A stretch of 64,000 nt of DNA. Origin: Chrysopilus asiliformis. Taxonomy: Eukaryota; Arthropoda; Insecta; Diptera; Rhagionidae. Below are positions 33,181-45,009 of the stretch, piece after piece (positions within the stretch are counted from its first letter, which is position 1; each line of letters begins with the position of its first letter). The notes under the pieces were generated by a model, which ran no database searches, was not told the DNA's origin, and saw only the letters and a list, made by a program, of their open reading frames with translations. A program made the position numbers and the translations under genes. The stretch lies in NCBI GenBank assembly GCA_964034945.1, contig OZ035962.1, forward strand, positions 72,125,274 through 72,189,273. Reading direction: 5' to 3'.

Positions 33181-34518
33181 GTAAATATATTCAAATATAT
33201 TTTTTTTTCTTATCCAATTTTTCACTAACAATTTGTTACTCAAGTCAGGTTAACCGCTTATCAAGCGGTTTTTGAGGACAGCAAAAACCATCAATAAAAT
33301 ATACACAAACCATTTTGTCAGTGGTGATTTTCTTTCCACCAAACCGCTAAAATACTTTTGATTCATAGTTATTTGGATATGAATTTTTTTTTAATTCAGT
33401 AATTTTCCTTGTGGTCCCACAAAATATTAGCCCGATTTAATTGCTTTAATTACCTGTTGTGGCCATAAGACCCACAAACTGCTAGCTTGCGATATTGCAT
33501 AATCGATGACGTTCATAATTTGATATTTAGTAGTAAAAATGTTTACATGCTGTAAATACACTTACGACATCAGATTATGACCAATAGATTGATTTTTTTT
33601 TCATTTTTCCCTACATACAAGTCTGGTTGCCGCGGCAGCTGTATGGAAAACTCGTTTTCAAATTGTTCAATTAAATTTTCACTTTTCACGCCGGAAATTT
33701 GATACCATTTGTGATTTCTTGTCTGCGGCAACACTGAATTCCATGTCGTACAATTGAAATTAAAAGTGTTTCCCAGATACGCAGAGTTTGTACACGTGCT
33801 ATGCAAAAAAAAAATTTTTCAATTTCGAACATTTGAATTTTTATGAATATTTACGTTACCAAAAATATGACTAAAAGCACTAAAGTTGAGGAGGTCATAG
33901 ATGAGATCATAAATTAACCGTTTTTAAAAAAATACTAAATACTAAGATTTACTGCAAGAGTGATGTGTTTTCGGTGATGTTTTGAAAACCCAAGGTTTAA
34001 ATATTTCGACATCCTGCTCACGAAATCCAAAGATAAAACAAAATTAGTACGACAATAATGCTTCGATTTCTTTGATTTTGAATTTTCAAGAGAAAAAAAA
34101 ATCTTTAAATGGTAGCGGCCAATTGCAAAACTTTAATCTCTGTTATACCCATTAAGTTTGTTTTGAAGAAAACCGATGATTAATCAAGAAATCATTTTGG
34201 TTTTTTTTTTGCGGAAAGTAGAGCAATCTGATTGAATGTTAAAAAAAAACAATTTGATGAGGAGCATAAAAATCGGAAATTGTAATTTTATGATACATCC
34301 AATGCAAATCTGGAGCGGAATTTTACAAAATTAATCACAAAAAATTTGCATGATTAAATTTGATATCAAATTGCAGCAAGGCTTTTTTGACTTTTTTTAT
34401 TTGTAAACTTTTGATAAATTTAATTGCTGATTTCCTTTTGCCACCGAACTTTTCAAATCTGCAAGTAGTTTCAATTATAAAGCAGCTTACTGTTCGGGTA
34501 AGAACGTTCTGACTAGCA
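33181..34518. other. Gene-free A+T-rich stretch, possible intron
   Basis: Follows the GTAAAT donor. A short AACCGCTT/AAGCGGTT hairpin at 33249-33269 is the only structure noted. No exon recognised. Confidence 0.4.
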
Positions 34519-34584
34519 TTTTTGGTGTATGGCACGTATCTGCTACTAGGCGTGCTTGTTATTTAGTGGCAGATACACCAAAAA
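34519..34584. repeat. 66-bp hairpin
   Basis: TTTTTGGTGTAT pairs with ATACACCAAAAA, and inside it TATCTGCTACTA with TAGTGGCAGATA. Possibly a minimal TIR element; no TSD assigned. Confidence 0.65.
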
Positions 34585-34870
34585 CGATTGTGGGAATCAG
34601 TTTTTCGTTTCTTTTAAATTTTTAATCATTTTCCCTTATATTACTTGAACTGTACTTGCATTTTGTATTGATTTAATTATTTTTGGAACATAGTTTAAAT
34701 TTTTGTGGCGATTTCTATAACATAGTAATTTATTTCTCGTTAAAATTGACATTGATCCAAAACAATAAGATATTTATCTAAATGCTGTATTTGTATATCT
34801 AAGATTTGTATTTTTATTGCCTTTATTTAATAATACTCGGTGAACCAATTTATCCACCCTTTCTGAGCAG

Positions 34871-35092
34871 CAATCATGTATTCCGACGCGTCTCTGTCTT
34901 TCGACTTCGACGCAGCTTTTAACTCTTGACTTCGCCATATCAGCAGGTTCAAATTTCCTGGAGTGACAGTCAGAATCACGTTTCGATTCATAGTGACGAT
35001 TCCGCCAAATTTCAAGCTGCAGATATGGCGAAGTCAAGAGTTAAAAGCTGCGTCGAAGTCGAAAGACAGAGACGCGTCGGAATACATGATTG
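34871..35092. repeat. 222-bp palindrome with 72-bp perfect arms
   Basis: 34871-34942 (CAATCATGTATTCCGACGCG, on to ACTTCGCCATATC) and 35021-35092 are exact reverse complements over about 72 bp. Similarity continues with mismatches through most of the 78-bp centre. The arms are richer in CG dinucleotides than the neighbourhood. Read outward from the centre, each arm is open in two frames: MAKSRVKSCVEVERQRRVGI in one and QELKAASKSKDRDASEYMI in the other. Coding past is conceivable but unproven. Confidence 0.75.
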
Positions 35093-35344
35093 GTGCCCTG
35101 ATTTTGGATTGCATTTATTATATTAATCATTGAACTATGCCGCCTCTGATGAAAGTCGCCGCTTCCAAACTAAAAACAGGCTCCTATTTGGTTTCTAACG
35201 CAGAAACGTTTTGAGCCCGTTAGAATAAATTTTTGGGATGTGAAAACATTCACATTAAAATGCTTTGCTATATAATTGACATACAGGTGAACGCTCCTAT
35301 AGCACTGTCTCCTACAACACGGTTTTGCTCTAATTTTATCACAA

Positions 35345-35825
35345 TGGGTGCATTCAGCGACCCGAGCCGCTCTGGCGCGGCTCAGTATGTGTCAAAAAAC
35401 CGCTCAACTGAGTCCGGTATTACACTTGGCTTATTTATGCCGGCAACTTTTGGGCTTAATAAGCCAATGTGCTTACATTTGTGGCTTAAATAAGCCAATC
35501 CTGTTTGCATATGCTACACAAGTTTACATGGGTGTGTGTGGACTTAAACTATTGAAATTGCTGCTGCTCATATACTTCCCAAGATCTTTACCTGCTGACG
35601 GTCAGAACGAAATGATTTCTGCCTACTACTTTTCCCAAACCGGTTCACACGCTTTGCATGTATGCAAAGCCATGATTTCGAGTGGCAACTTTTCCCTCCT
35701 CAGTCGTTTCTCCCGAAAATCGGCTTAAGTAAGCCCGAAAGTTGCCGTGTGTAATACCGCGCTGAGGCGCTCAGTGTTTACTGAATGCATCGCTACTGAG
35801 CCGCGCACATAAAACTGTCAAAATA
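35345..35825. repeat. GC-rich inverted-repeat element (outer)
   Basis: GGTGCATTCAGCGAC...GAGCCGC on the left and the inverse CTGAATGCATCGCTACTGAG, then CCGCGC, on the right enclose the inner element. GAGCCGC/GCGGCTC is repeated within each flank. Boundaries approximate. Confidence 0.45.
35416..35758. mobile_element. 343-bp MITE with GGTATTACAC ends (inner)
   Basis: GGTATTACACTTGGC...GGCAACTTTTGGGCTTA and TAAGCCCGAAAGTTGCCGTG, then TGTAATACC, are TIRs. The TATTACACACGGCAACTTT core is shared with the MITE at 55939-56233, so the two are related. No clear TSD here. Confidence 0.65.
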
Positions 35826-35884
35826 TTTGGGGTTATAGTGGAAGATGGATTATTTCAACAAAATTCGGTATTTGCGCGTCAGAT

Positions 35885-36088
35885 ATGTTAAATTTTGAGC
35901 CCATCGCAATGTTGGTTGACGAATGTAATACTCATTTTGAAGTAACCTCAATTCGAAGTTCGAAGCCTGATAGAAACCAGGATTATTTTGAGGTGACTAT
36001 ACCGAAGTACACTCCCGATCTCTTTCGCCAACATTTTCCGCAACGCCGACTATTTCCATTCCCGTTTTCTCAACAAGAACTTCCATGA
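35885..36088 (+). pseudogene. Harbinger-type transposase N-terminal fragment
   Basis: The 67-codon frame contains DYFEVTIPKYTPDLFRQHF, a pattern found at the N-terminus of HARBI1-like transposases (an acidic/aromatic start, then FxxHF before the helix that opens the family domain). The frame then runs into unrelated sequence (PQRRLFPF...), so a deletion or frameshift follows the motif. No catalytic domain and no TIR can be tied to it. It sits between the GC-rich element and the 36117 element. Recognition rests on one short motif. Confidence 0.4.
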
Positions 36089-36116
36089 GGCTTCCCGTAT
36101 TATAAATAACATAAAT

Positions 36117-36798
36117 CTGTGGTCACAAGTTGTAAGGGCCTAACTCGACTTTAGCCGTTTTCAATGTTTTTACAGAATCGTGTTCTCCTTCCAAAATGCT
36201 CTTAATTCCACTAACCCGTTAGTTTCTACGACCATTTTTGACCGTTATAGGCTACTACATCAAATGGCTAAAGTCAAAAAATTTCCAAGTTGCATTTGGA
36301 AGAACGGCTAAAGTCAGATCCCATATACATATTTTTGTATAGACTTAATCCACTCTTATGGGCGCGAAGCTGCATTGATTTGATCGTTTTTGCACGTGGA
36401 ATAGTGGCTTAAGTCGAATTAGTTCATTCTTCGGTTTTAATTTTTACGAAACGAGCAGGCTAAAGTCTGTTTTAGCCTCTTTTTCAAATCGGTGTGTAGG
36501 TTTTTAGGGGCTTAACTTGACTTTAGCCATTGATTGTAGCCATTTCTAAGACATAAAAAAGTTTTGAAAGAGTGGCTAAAGTAAAATAATCCTTAATTTC
36601 TCTGAAAATATTAAGTTTGAATAAACCAGATTAAACCAATCGTAAAAAGCTTATTTTTCATAACGTTTTGTAGTTATAGATTTTTGAGTTCGGTTTGATA
36701 CCCCTTTGCCACCAACAGTTAAAATTTCATAAATATTAAAATGCTTCTCCTGAAAAATGAAGAAATTCCACTTAAGCCCTTATTACTTGTGACCACAG
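36117..36798. mobile_element. 682-bp element with GGCTAAAGTC repeats
   Basis: CTGTGGTCACAAGTTGTAAG, then GGCCTAA, is inversely matched by TTAAGCCCTTATTACTTGTG, then ACCACAG. The decamer GGCTAAAGTC or its inverse GACTTTAGCC occurs at least six times inside. The whole is bracketed by a 14-bp direct repeat TATTATAAATAACA (36098-36111, 36812-36825). The foldback at 809-938 shares the ATAAATCTGTGGT head. Confidence 0.6.
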
Positions 36799-36829
36799 AA
36801 ATAACTATAAATATTATAAATAACACCAT

Positions 36830-39386
36830 TTATTTCCGTCGTCATTTTTACACATGAATTGCGGTAGCTTTTCTTATGTTTACTGCTATTTTTTTCAATT
36901 TACTAATCAATTTTTTTTTTGATTTTTTATATCATTTTATTTTATTTTATAATTTTTCTATCTTTAAATAATTTAAAATCGAAATTTTACGAGAAATAAG
37001 TGGTGTCATAGATTATTTCTGGAAATCTTTCTGAACAATAATTAAAATCATACAAATTCAGAGCTTTTCATTGGCAAAATGAAACAAACCAAATCTAAAA
37101 TAGACAGCTAAAATTAATATAAATAAAAATTATTCTATTAAAGTCATATTCTTGACCTTTCTGCAAAATCATGAGATAATCGTTCCCTAATCCGGCATTA
37201 GGTCTTTTTACATGCCTTAAAAGAACACAGCCGAGGATAACGAAAAGTTGGTCAAGTTCAGAGATATTAAAAATATTCTAAAAAAAAAATCAATTCCTTC
37301 CGATCCGTTATTACTCTATATTGATGGCTTCACGATTTGTGAGCTCATTAAACTTGAACCTATATCATTAAATATTAAAAGAAATAAAATGCGTCAAGTG
37401 AGACACAAAAGAAAAGAAAAACTTATTTTATTGGTCACATTGAATTTTATTTCACCAATCACGATTACAGAGAAAAATTTCAACTCGCTTTCAATGACCG
37501 TCAACGTATGTACAGATTTTTACACAAACAAAAACGTATTTATTCGTTAAAAATGATCTTAAAAAATATTGTTTTCATTTGCTGTAAAAATATGTCAGGT
37601 CCTGAACTTCATCACAATCATAATTTATTGTTTTTTTTTTACATTTGTACATATTCTCATATCCATCCATTGTATGGTAATACTTTCAAAAGTAAAATTA
37701 ATACGTTTTTTTACTCAATGATTTTTGTTGATTACACGATAGCTCAGTTAATTGCACGATTATTTATTAGAGTGTGATATATTACAAAAGATCCAAGATA
37801 AATTGACGCCGATCAATATTAAAGTTTAATTTGGATCATATTATGTGTGGATTTTGAATTTCTTACACATATCGTACATATATCGGCTATCTACCTTTAT
37901 GAAAATGAACAAAAAACACAAATACACATTCAATTATGTTGAGCTATGTGAATTGTATTATGTATTGGCACACCTTTCAGTAAGTGGCATAAAATAGTTT
38001 ATGATTTGTTGCCATGATTCGAAAACAATAAAGTAGATTGATGGAATTTTAATCAACGATACAAATATGAATTTGCATAAATTTCCATTAAACATAGAAA
38101 AAAATCAAATGTTTTTTTCAGCACGTATGCATGTTGCGTAATTAAAATTCGACTGCAGTTCAATTTTTCTTTCAGTTCTTTGATTCTTTAGAATGAGTTA
38201 AATTATTTATGTAAAAATAATCCACCGTATATCCGCATGGATCAACGTTAGATGACCATCAAAAAATCAATAAAAGAAACTTTTTTCATATATCTCCGAA
38301 TTAAATAAGCGGAAAAAATCGTTTATTGAATGAAAAACAAGTTCATATCGTAAATTAAATCTAAAAATTGATACATTTTGGCATATGTTGGGCTTTTTGA
38401 AACGGTTTTTTTAAAGAATTTTTCAAGACGGTGTCGAAACAAGGTTATCTTCGTTAGTATGGTAAATATAGATAGTTATATATATATTGGTTCATATAAA
38501 ATTTATCTATCTTTTCGTGAAAAAATTTGGACAGTATCTTGACCTTTGGTGTTCGTGGTTTATAGAAAATCGAAACGGTAGAACTAATTTTGAATAACGT
38601 TGATTTTTCATATGATTTCATTAGGGACATTTTTATGAAATACATAGATATCGGTATCGAAATTTTTGAAAGTCACTGTCAATGATAGTTGGAGCTGTTT
38701 AATTGGAGGTAATGCTATAAACTCTGGAATTAAATGAACCGAAAAACATAATTTTGCCCATAGTATGTATATATAGTTAACTAACTTACTTGATTTTAGC
38801 GGTTTATCATCATTTCGCGTGAAGGTTTTGCGTCATATCGCATATCGGGGAGTGAGAGGAGACGCACGACGGCACTTCATATACGGGCGGCATATATTCT
38901 ACACTTATGGTCAATGAAAACGTTAAATTTGGCAATGAATTGTATTGTCTACTTTTGATTGTGGCCAAAAAAAAAATTTAATCACTGACTAAAACCTGCT
39001 TCGGTAAAATTCGGTAGAATCGAAAAAATATGTCCAAAAACTAAATTGAAGTTCAAAGCAAAGGTTATAAAACACTTACCATTGTGACAGCATGGAAATT
39101 AAATTAATGACAACATAAATAACACAATTTTACTACGTTGTTTTTGTTATTTCCAATTTTTATGTTATTTTTATACGTAGTGACTGTTGAACTTAATTAG
39201 GCTTAACAGAAAATAAATTTTGATAAATCATTTTTTTGGGATTTATGTTTTAAGGACACAATATTGATTTAAATAACTTTTTAATGGAGAAAATAAAGAT
39301 ATACATATTGAGACTACTGTAATTTACATTTTCTGGTGAATGATCAGAAAAACACACCGATGTAGCACGTAGTCAGGCCTTAATGT
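36830..39386. other. Gene-free A+T-rich stretch
   Basis: The open frames at 37248-37550 and 37508-37777 have no recognisable domain. The segment 38820-38900 is locally CG-rich (GGGGAGTGAGAGGAGACGC) but unassigned. Confidence 0.4.
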
Positions 39387-39748
39387 GCCGAGTGAATAAA
39401 AATCAAGTCAATGCTTTAGTTTTAAGCATAGTAAAAGCATTTACTTGAAGTAAAAGTTTAATCTAAAAGTATTTGCTTATAAAAGTGTGAATAAAGAAAT
39501 GCTAATGCTTGGAAGTATTTACTGCAAAACTTGAGAAGTAAATACTAAAAAGAGAGTACATACTAGCTAGTATTTACTTCTAGGTAGCAACTAGCCTGAC
39601 ATTAGCGTAATTCGAGGAGTATTTCAAGTGTCCACAGTTAAAATTTTCAAAAACAATTTTTCGTGACACTAAAAAAGCTTCTAAACTAATAGTTTTCTGA
39701 GAAGAATAGTGTTTTTGGAAATAGGACTCAAGATTTATTATACTTAAT

Positions 39749-40587
39749 CAGGGTATTCACAGTCGTCTTTTAAATTTGCCGCTCGGTAATTCAGTCACAT
39801 TTAACAGATTTTTACCGAGACGGTAACTTGGTCCATGTAAAAATGAATTACCGGATTCGGTAATTGTAGACATGCCTTGAGTCGTGTTTTCCGGCCCGGT
39901 TATTCGGTATCAAGAATCAACCGTGGGTGGCGCTAGTAATGTTTTTAGTTGTCAAATGTTCTCGCTGGCTTTTTGTTAATCTCATCGGACTGATGCAATT
40001 TTTTTCAATTTTGATAGCCATTGCCACAATAGAAATTCAAAAGAATACATCAAACATGGATTTAAAGGTACACGGCAAAAAATCTTGGAGTAAATTCCAA
40101 TCAAAACTGGATTACGCTGGACCTATATGTAATCCAATGGAAAATTCTAATCCAATAATATGGATTGGAAATTTTTATAAATTTATTTTTGGTTTATTTC
40201 AGTATTAAAGTCTAAAATTTTGATTAAATTGTAGACATTTATGTTAAAAGTACTTAAGTTCGATACATAATAAAAAAACAGTTCAAATATGACTGCAAAA
40301 AAGGCTAAAATATTTTCAAAAATTCGCATGTATTAAATTCCAATCCAAAATATGTATTAAGATTTCGTCAATATCATTTTTGGATTGAAAAATACTCCAG
40401 GATTTTTTGCCGTGTATGTGACATATTTTACAATCAAATTCGCAGTTCATGATTTGGTCACGTATCAAATAAAAGCGCTGTTCTCAAATCTGTGCTGTGA
40501 GATGTGCACAACAGAATATTTTCAGTCTTTTAATATTACCGAAAATACCGAATACCGAAAATTAAAAGAGGATTGTAAATATATAGG
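39749..40587 (+). mobile_element. Family A MITE, copy 3, interrupted
   Basis: The left TIR is intact. About 12 bp of GCGGGTAAATT is missing after it. The right TIR is eroded (AAAAGAGGATTGTAAATATA). It is split after TTTAAAGGTA by the insertion 40071-40414. Confidence 0.8.
40071..40414. mobile_element. 344-bp MITE inserted into family A copy 3
   Basis: CACGGCAAAAAATCTTGGAG, then TA, and the inverse TACTCCAGGATTTTTTGCCG, then TG, are TIRs; TA lies on both sides (40069-40070, 40415-40416). Copies 1, 2 and 4 read GGTATGTGACATATTTTAC without interruption at this point. The empty site thus proves the boundaries and the TA duplication. Confidence 0.93.
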
Positions 40588-40763
40588 ATTGTGAAATGTG
40601 TTTTTCAAAAAAAAAATGTGTTTGAAATTTGTAAAAAATATTAAAATCTTGTTATTTTGTTGTTTTTGATTTAAAAAATATTTCGAAAGTTAAATTTCAA
40701 AAATATTTCATTCACATAACTTTTTTTTTTGAAATTTTGTTTTTTTCTTAAAAAAAAATAGCC

Positions 40764-40861
40764 ATTATAGATAAATTTACAATTTATAGATAAATTTACA
40801 ATTTATAGATAAATTTACAATTTATAGATAAATTTACAATTTATAGATAAATTTACTATCT
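40764..40861 (+). repeat. 18-bp tandem repeat, five units
   Basis: TTATAGATAAATTTACAA is repeated about five times almost without change. Confidence 0.9.
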
Positions 40862-41031
40862 ATTGTAATAGCTAGACTGTATTTACTGAAAATTAAGTAA
40901 ATGCTGGAAGACGCCATTGCTAATAGTAAATATTACAAGCTTTTTTAGAACACTTGTGGAAAGTAAATGCTTCAAACTTTATTCAATTTTTTTGTACTGA
41001 AACACCATTTGCTACGTTTTATTCATTCGGC

Positions 41032-42729
41032 CCAATGTCACAAAAATTTCAATTCTTATCATAAGCCTTTGATTGACAAAAAAATTCAATCATTATCCAG
41101 GACACAAGACCCCAAAAAATTTTGGTGACAGAGATAAGATATTTTCAACATTTAAAAGTTTTTCTTTTTTAAAAAAAAAGGAGTGATACCTAAAACAATA
41201 ATGTTGGGGCGCAAAATAGTTCCAAATTCTGGAGGCATTCCATCTTTGTCATCGAAGCTCAGCGGGTTTTGTTTTGTGAAAAACCTCACTGGATGTTTAA
41301 CTGAAAATCTATACAAAGTTTCAAATCGTAATTTTTTAGTGTCGCCCTCACAAAAAAGACGTTTTTAAAAAAATGTTTTAGGAACTATATTTAGTTCAAG
41401 GAAAGAAACCCAAACGTAAAATTTGTAACTAGAAAATTAAAGTAAGGAGCTGTTAATAAAATGTACGTCATCCCAGTTTTTTTAGGCTTCCTCAACCCCT
41501 CGTCACACTTTTTGCTTAAGAAATTAAGTAGTTCCATTCACCATCGTAAGTGCGACAGAGAAGCGATACTAACCTCTTCGCCACTCATATAATCAGTCCA
41601 ACAATGCGCCTCCCTCTAGTTTCTTATGCTATCCCTGACATCATTAAATAGGGATTCATTCTAACCTATTCCAAGTTATTCATTTCCATCAGCACAAAAG
41701 CACCTTAAATCAAAATTTATAGGTTTTGTTTCTTTACAATTTTATGGGAACCAGCCATTTTACACCTCACTCGGCACAACTTTAAATAGGTCTAAAGTTT
41801 CGCCATCTTTTGAGCGATTAGGGAACTTAAGAGTTTGTCAAAAAAAATGTTTTTGGCGACGAGTTTATGTAGAATTAACCAATCTGTTTTTTATCAGTCC
41901 AATTTATTGGATTACTTTGTTTTGGAATACGCGCCAATGTGTAATAGTTAAATGTTGTCATATTGTCTTTTTGGCGGCAATACAATGGCGGATCATGGCG
42001 TTGAAAAATGAGATTTCGTAAATTAATCCTATTAGTACACAGCACCACTGCTAACAGAGAAATGAAGTTTTGTCTACTGCTGAACACCTTATCGGAAATT
42101 TAGGTAGTTTCGAGCAAAAAAGTATTGAGGTTTGTACCTATTGAATTTAGGCCAACCTTGCAAGTGAAGCTTCTCTTTAAGCCTCACTGTAAACGTAGGT
42201 ATCCATAATATCGTGCATAAAAAGCCATTAAATATTTGGAGTTTTCGCTATTAAAATATTTAATATAATTTTAGGTCTCAATTAGACGTAAATTGCGATT
42301 TATTTCATTGCTTGTTATTAAAATGAAACCTGCAAACATAGTTTTTCCGAGCATTTTCCCCCAAGGTATTAAAAAATGCTGACAAATGCTGTCACCATGA
42401 GACATTTCAATGGCAGGCCACGAAAAAATCACAATTTAAGTCTAATCGAGACGAGGTTTAACGTCTCACTAGCAGTTGGATTCTTGGCAGATTATCGCTA
42501 TTATCGACTTCGTTAAATTTTAATATGGATTTAAATCATCACAAAGGTGTTAGTTCACCCTTGCGAGTGTATTTGTACTAGATTTCCAATAAACTTACCC
42601 CTGACTGTGGTTTGACAGCATTATTACTTCCATTAACGATTTTTTATGGCATGCTCTTATAGTTATAGTAACAGAAATACTGGCAAACGAAAAAAAATTT
42701 AAACCCGCATTTTTTCAAAGAAATTGTAT
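41032..42729. other. Gene-free stretch with one dispersed-repeat piece
   Basis: 41448-41525 (GGAGCTGTTAATAAAATGTA, then CGTCATCCC...CCCTCGTCACACTTTTTG) looks like an end of a dispersed insect repeat of the type TTACGTCA...CCCTCGTCACACTTTT, recognised from memory only. Nothing else supported. Confidence 0.35.
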
Positions 42730-42759
42730 GAAAAATACACGTTATAGATAACGGTACTT

Positions 42760-42960
42760 TACCAAAACTTGATAGAAGACAGACCGACAAACAGATGCAC
42801 GGAAAAATGATGATGATTTTTCTTCAAACAGATTTTGTCCTGGTCAGAAATTTTCTATCTGCCCCCGTTCTCGAATTGGTCTCCGTCATGAATACAAACT
42901 TTCCCACTACAGTAGAGGAAAGTAAGAAATAAATACCAAAATTTATCTTACTCTTCCTCA
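42760..42960 (-). repeat. H-family fragment
   Basis: Read on the minus strand it matches the 46700-46860 segment: CCTCT..TA.TG.GAAAGT, TTGTATTCATGAC, GAGAACG, TTTCTGA.CAG. A short CCGTGCATCTGTTTGTCGGTCTG array follows. No ends. Confidence 0.45.
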
Positions 42961-42991
42961 GGGATTGTGAAGGGATCAGATGGATCCCTTA

Positions 42992-43207
42992 GTGCAGGCG
43001 CACACTGCATTGGCGAGTATGTGGAAGGGCGTTAAAGTGACAATTTGACGGAGGGGCGTTAAAGTGACAAAGTGACAATTCGCATCAAAGTATATTTCTA
43101 CTTGCTTAGTTACTACTGACTTACTTCTACTCAAATCTACCTCAATTCACGCTGAAATACTAGTTTTGACGGGTTTAAAAAAACTCAATTGCGGTGCGCC
43201 CCTGCAC
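42992..43207. mobile_element. Harbinger-like MITE, 216 bp
   Basis: GTGCAGGCGCACACTGC and GCGGTGCGCCCCTGCAC are TIRs; TTA lies on both sides (42989-42991, 43208-43210). An internal GGGCGTTAAAGTGACAA block is repeated twice. Confidence 0.75.
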
Positions 43208-43210
43208 TTA

Positions 43211-45005
43211 GATTTCTTCGTATTATCCGCATTTGTATTCTCCTTAAAAATACTGGTGGAAAGCACTTGTGGAACGCACTTCATTTCACAACTTTCACAG
43301 TTTCACAACAAAATTAAACTTTAATTATTATTAAAATTTAAATGTTGTTCACATATACAAATTAAGTTGATCAAATTTTGATTTCGAATATGTCAGTTGT
43401 CAACTAAAGTTACAAAAGGATGGGAGAAATTATCCTAGCCTAGAAAATTCCACCACTTTGCGACTATTACAGAATCGATAGCATCAAGAATCCCACTGCA
43501 GGTTGAGTAACGAAGAAATATATACATATATTATTCATTTTCTTCCAACTAACAAAGGTCTATGTAAATGGAAGAAGATTGGATTTATGAAATTCCCAAA
43601 ACTTTCTTTTAAAATTGGAAGAAATTTTAATCAAAACAACATAATTAAGTAGTGTGAAAACATACTAAGATGCAACGAATCAATTTCCTGGCTTAAAATT
43701 TATTTAAAGTCCATTAGATCTACATATTGATTAGTTAAAACACAATGAAAATTCATTACATAATGTATTTGAAAAATTAATTCACTTTTCCCAAACAATA
43801 TTATTTAAACAAGTATTTGTTGTATCATGTGGGATTACAGAGAAATTATATAATAATATTAGAGTCGACTGAAATATGCAACATACAAAAACCGCAAAGA
43901 AATTTTAATATTTTCTTATTGCCCTAATTTAAAAACTAGCACATATTTTTATTTTTATTTATTACTGCAACATAATAAACAAATTTCCCCATAAATTGTC
44001 AGAAATGCTAGCGTCTAGCAATTTTCATTTGCCCTCTTTTTACGCTGTTCTATTTTATTTATAACTTTCCTGCGGATTTTAAACATAAAACACTTTTGAA
44101 TACATTTTGCGCTGATATGCACAAAATCAGTGAAGACGTCTCAGTATGACATAATATCTTACAGCCTACCATTTGGAAATTGTATAAAAGTCCAACACCA
44201 CAAAAGTGCTATCAAGGAGCTCTGAAATGCGTATTAAAATGTGACGACAATTGCCAAGTCGCGGAACGCCAAATTTCACACCTTTTACAAATTTTCAGTT
44301 CAATTCACATTCATTGTTTATCAGCTGTTTACATTTTCACATTCATGATTTTTTAAAGATCGTACTGAAAGTTGATTTGGGGTTTTTTCCTTCTTGTAAT
44401 ATCACAACGTATACATTTATAAAATTCCAACAAATGTACTTAGATTACTTGAATATTTATAATAATTTCAAATCACATGTCTATGTAAGCTCTTTTAATT
44501 TTGTTAATATGAATTTATCTGCCATACAGAACATCGACACTAAACGCCAGTTCATTAAACTGATTATTTTAGTAAATTTATATATTTGTGTATTATCAAA
44601 CAAACAAAAAATGATGCTATAGTAAGCACAAACTGCCAGCTAAAACCAACCATGATTTCCTTCAATTGAAATACTTTGATATAAAGTCTGTCATATTATA
44701 ACATTGAGAAAATTTTCAATGTTATGAAAAAGGTTATCAATTCATAGAATAAAAATTAAGTGTCACATTACATATTTCCAACGAATTTTGGATGCCTCAA
44801 AAAGTTATGTAGGACTGAATATTTTTAAATTTCTAGCCGTTATAAAACTTGAAACATTGTTGTCAACTCTATTTTTCTTAACCCTTTAATAGCCTGTCCG
44901 ATGAACGTGCCGTAATTTTCTGGCTCCAAAGTTTATAGTTGTGAGGTATGGTTTTTTTTTGGTTTATTGCGACATTTTCTACTTTCGAGATAACAGTTAA
45001 TTTTA
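43211..45005. other. Gene-free A+T-rich stretch
   Basis: The open frame at 44251-44622 is A+T-driven and unrecognised. TTAACCCTTTAATAGCC at 44879-44895 resembles a single piggyBac-like end without a partner. Confidence 0.4.
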
Positions 45006-45009
45006 CTGG

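Larger units (their letters stand above)
39387..41031. mobile_element. Outer element of a three-level nest
   Basis: GCCGAGTGAATAAAA (39387) and its near-inverse TTTTATTCATTCGGC (41017-41031) are probable TIRs. AGTAAATGC/GCATTTACT motifs are repeated near both ends (39420-39580 and 40870-40980) and nowhere between. The middle is taken up by family A copy 3. TSD unresolved. Confidence 0.5.

Noticed and set aside
33249..33275. Hairpin followed by T-run resembling a bacterial terminator
   Set aside because: The window is clearly eukaryotic; a short A/T-rich hairpin near T-runs is expected by chance.
35233..35728. Overlapping open frames of 86 and 126 codons
   Set aside because: They lie across the GC-richer inverted-repeat elements and follow repeat boundaries rather than a gene.
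37248..37777. Two overlapping open frames of about 90-100 codons
   Set aside because: No recognisable motif. The A+T-rich composition makes such lengths expected by chance in 64 kb.
40764..40861. Regular repeats that could suggest a CRISPR array
   Set aside because: Direct head-to-tail 18-bp repeats without spacers; not a CRISPR.
44251..44622. 123-codon open frame on +
   Set aside because: Low-complexity residues (N, F, I, K), no domain, no splice or start context.
44879..44895. TTAACCCTTTAATAGCC, a piggyBac-like end
   Set aside because: No inverse partner found within several kilobases, so no element can be delimited.
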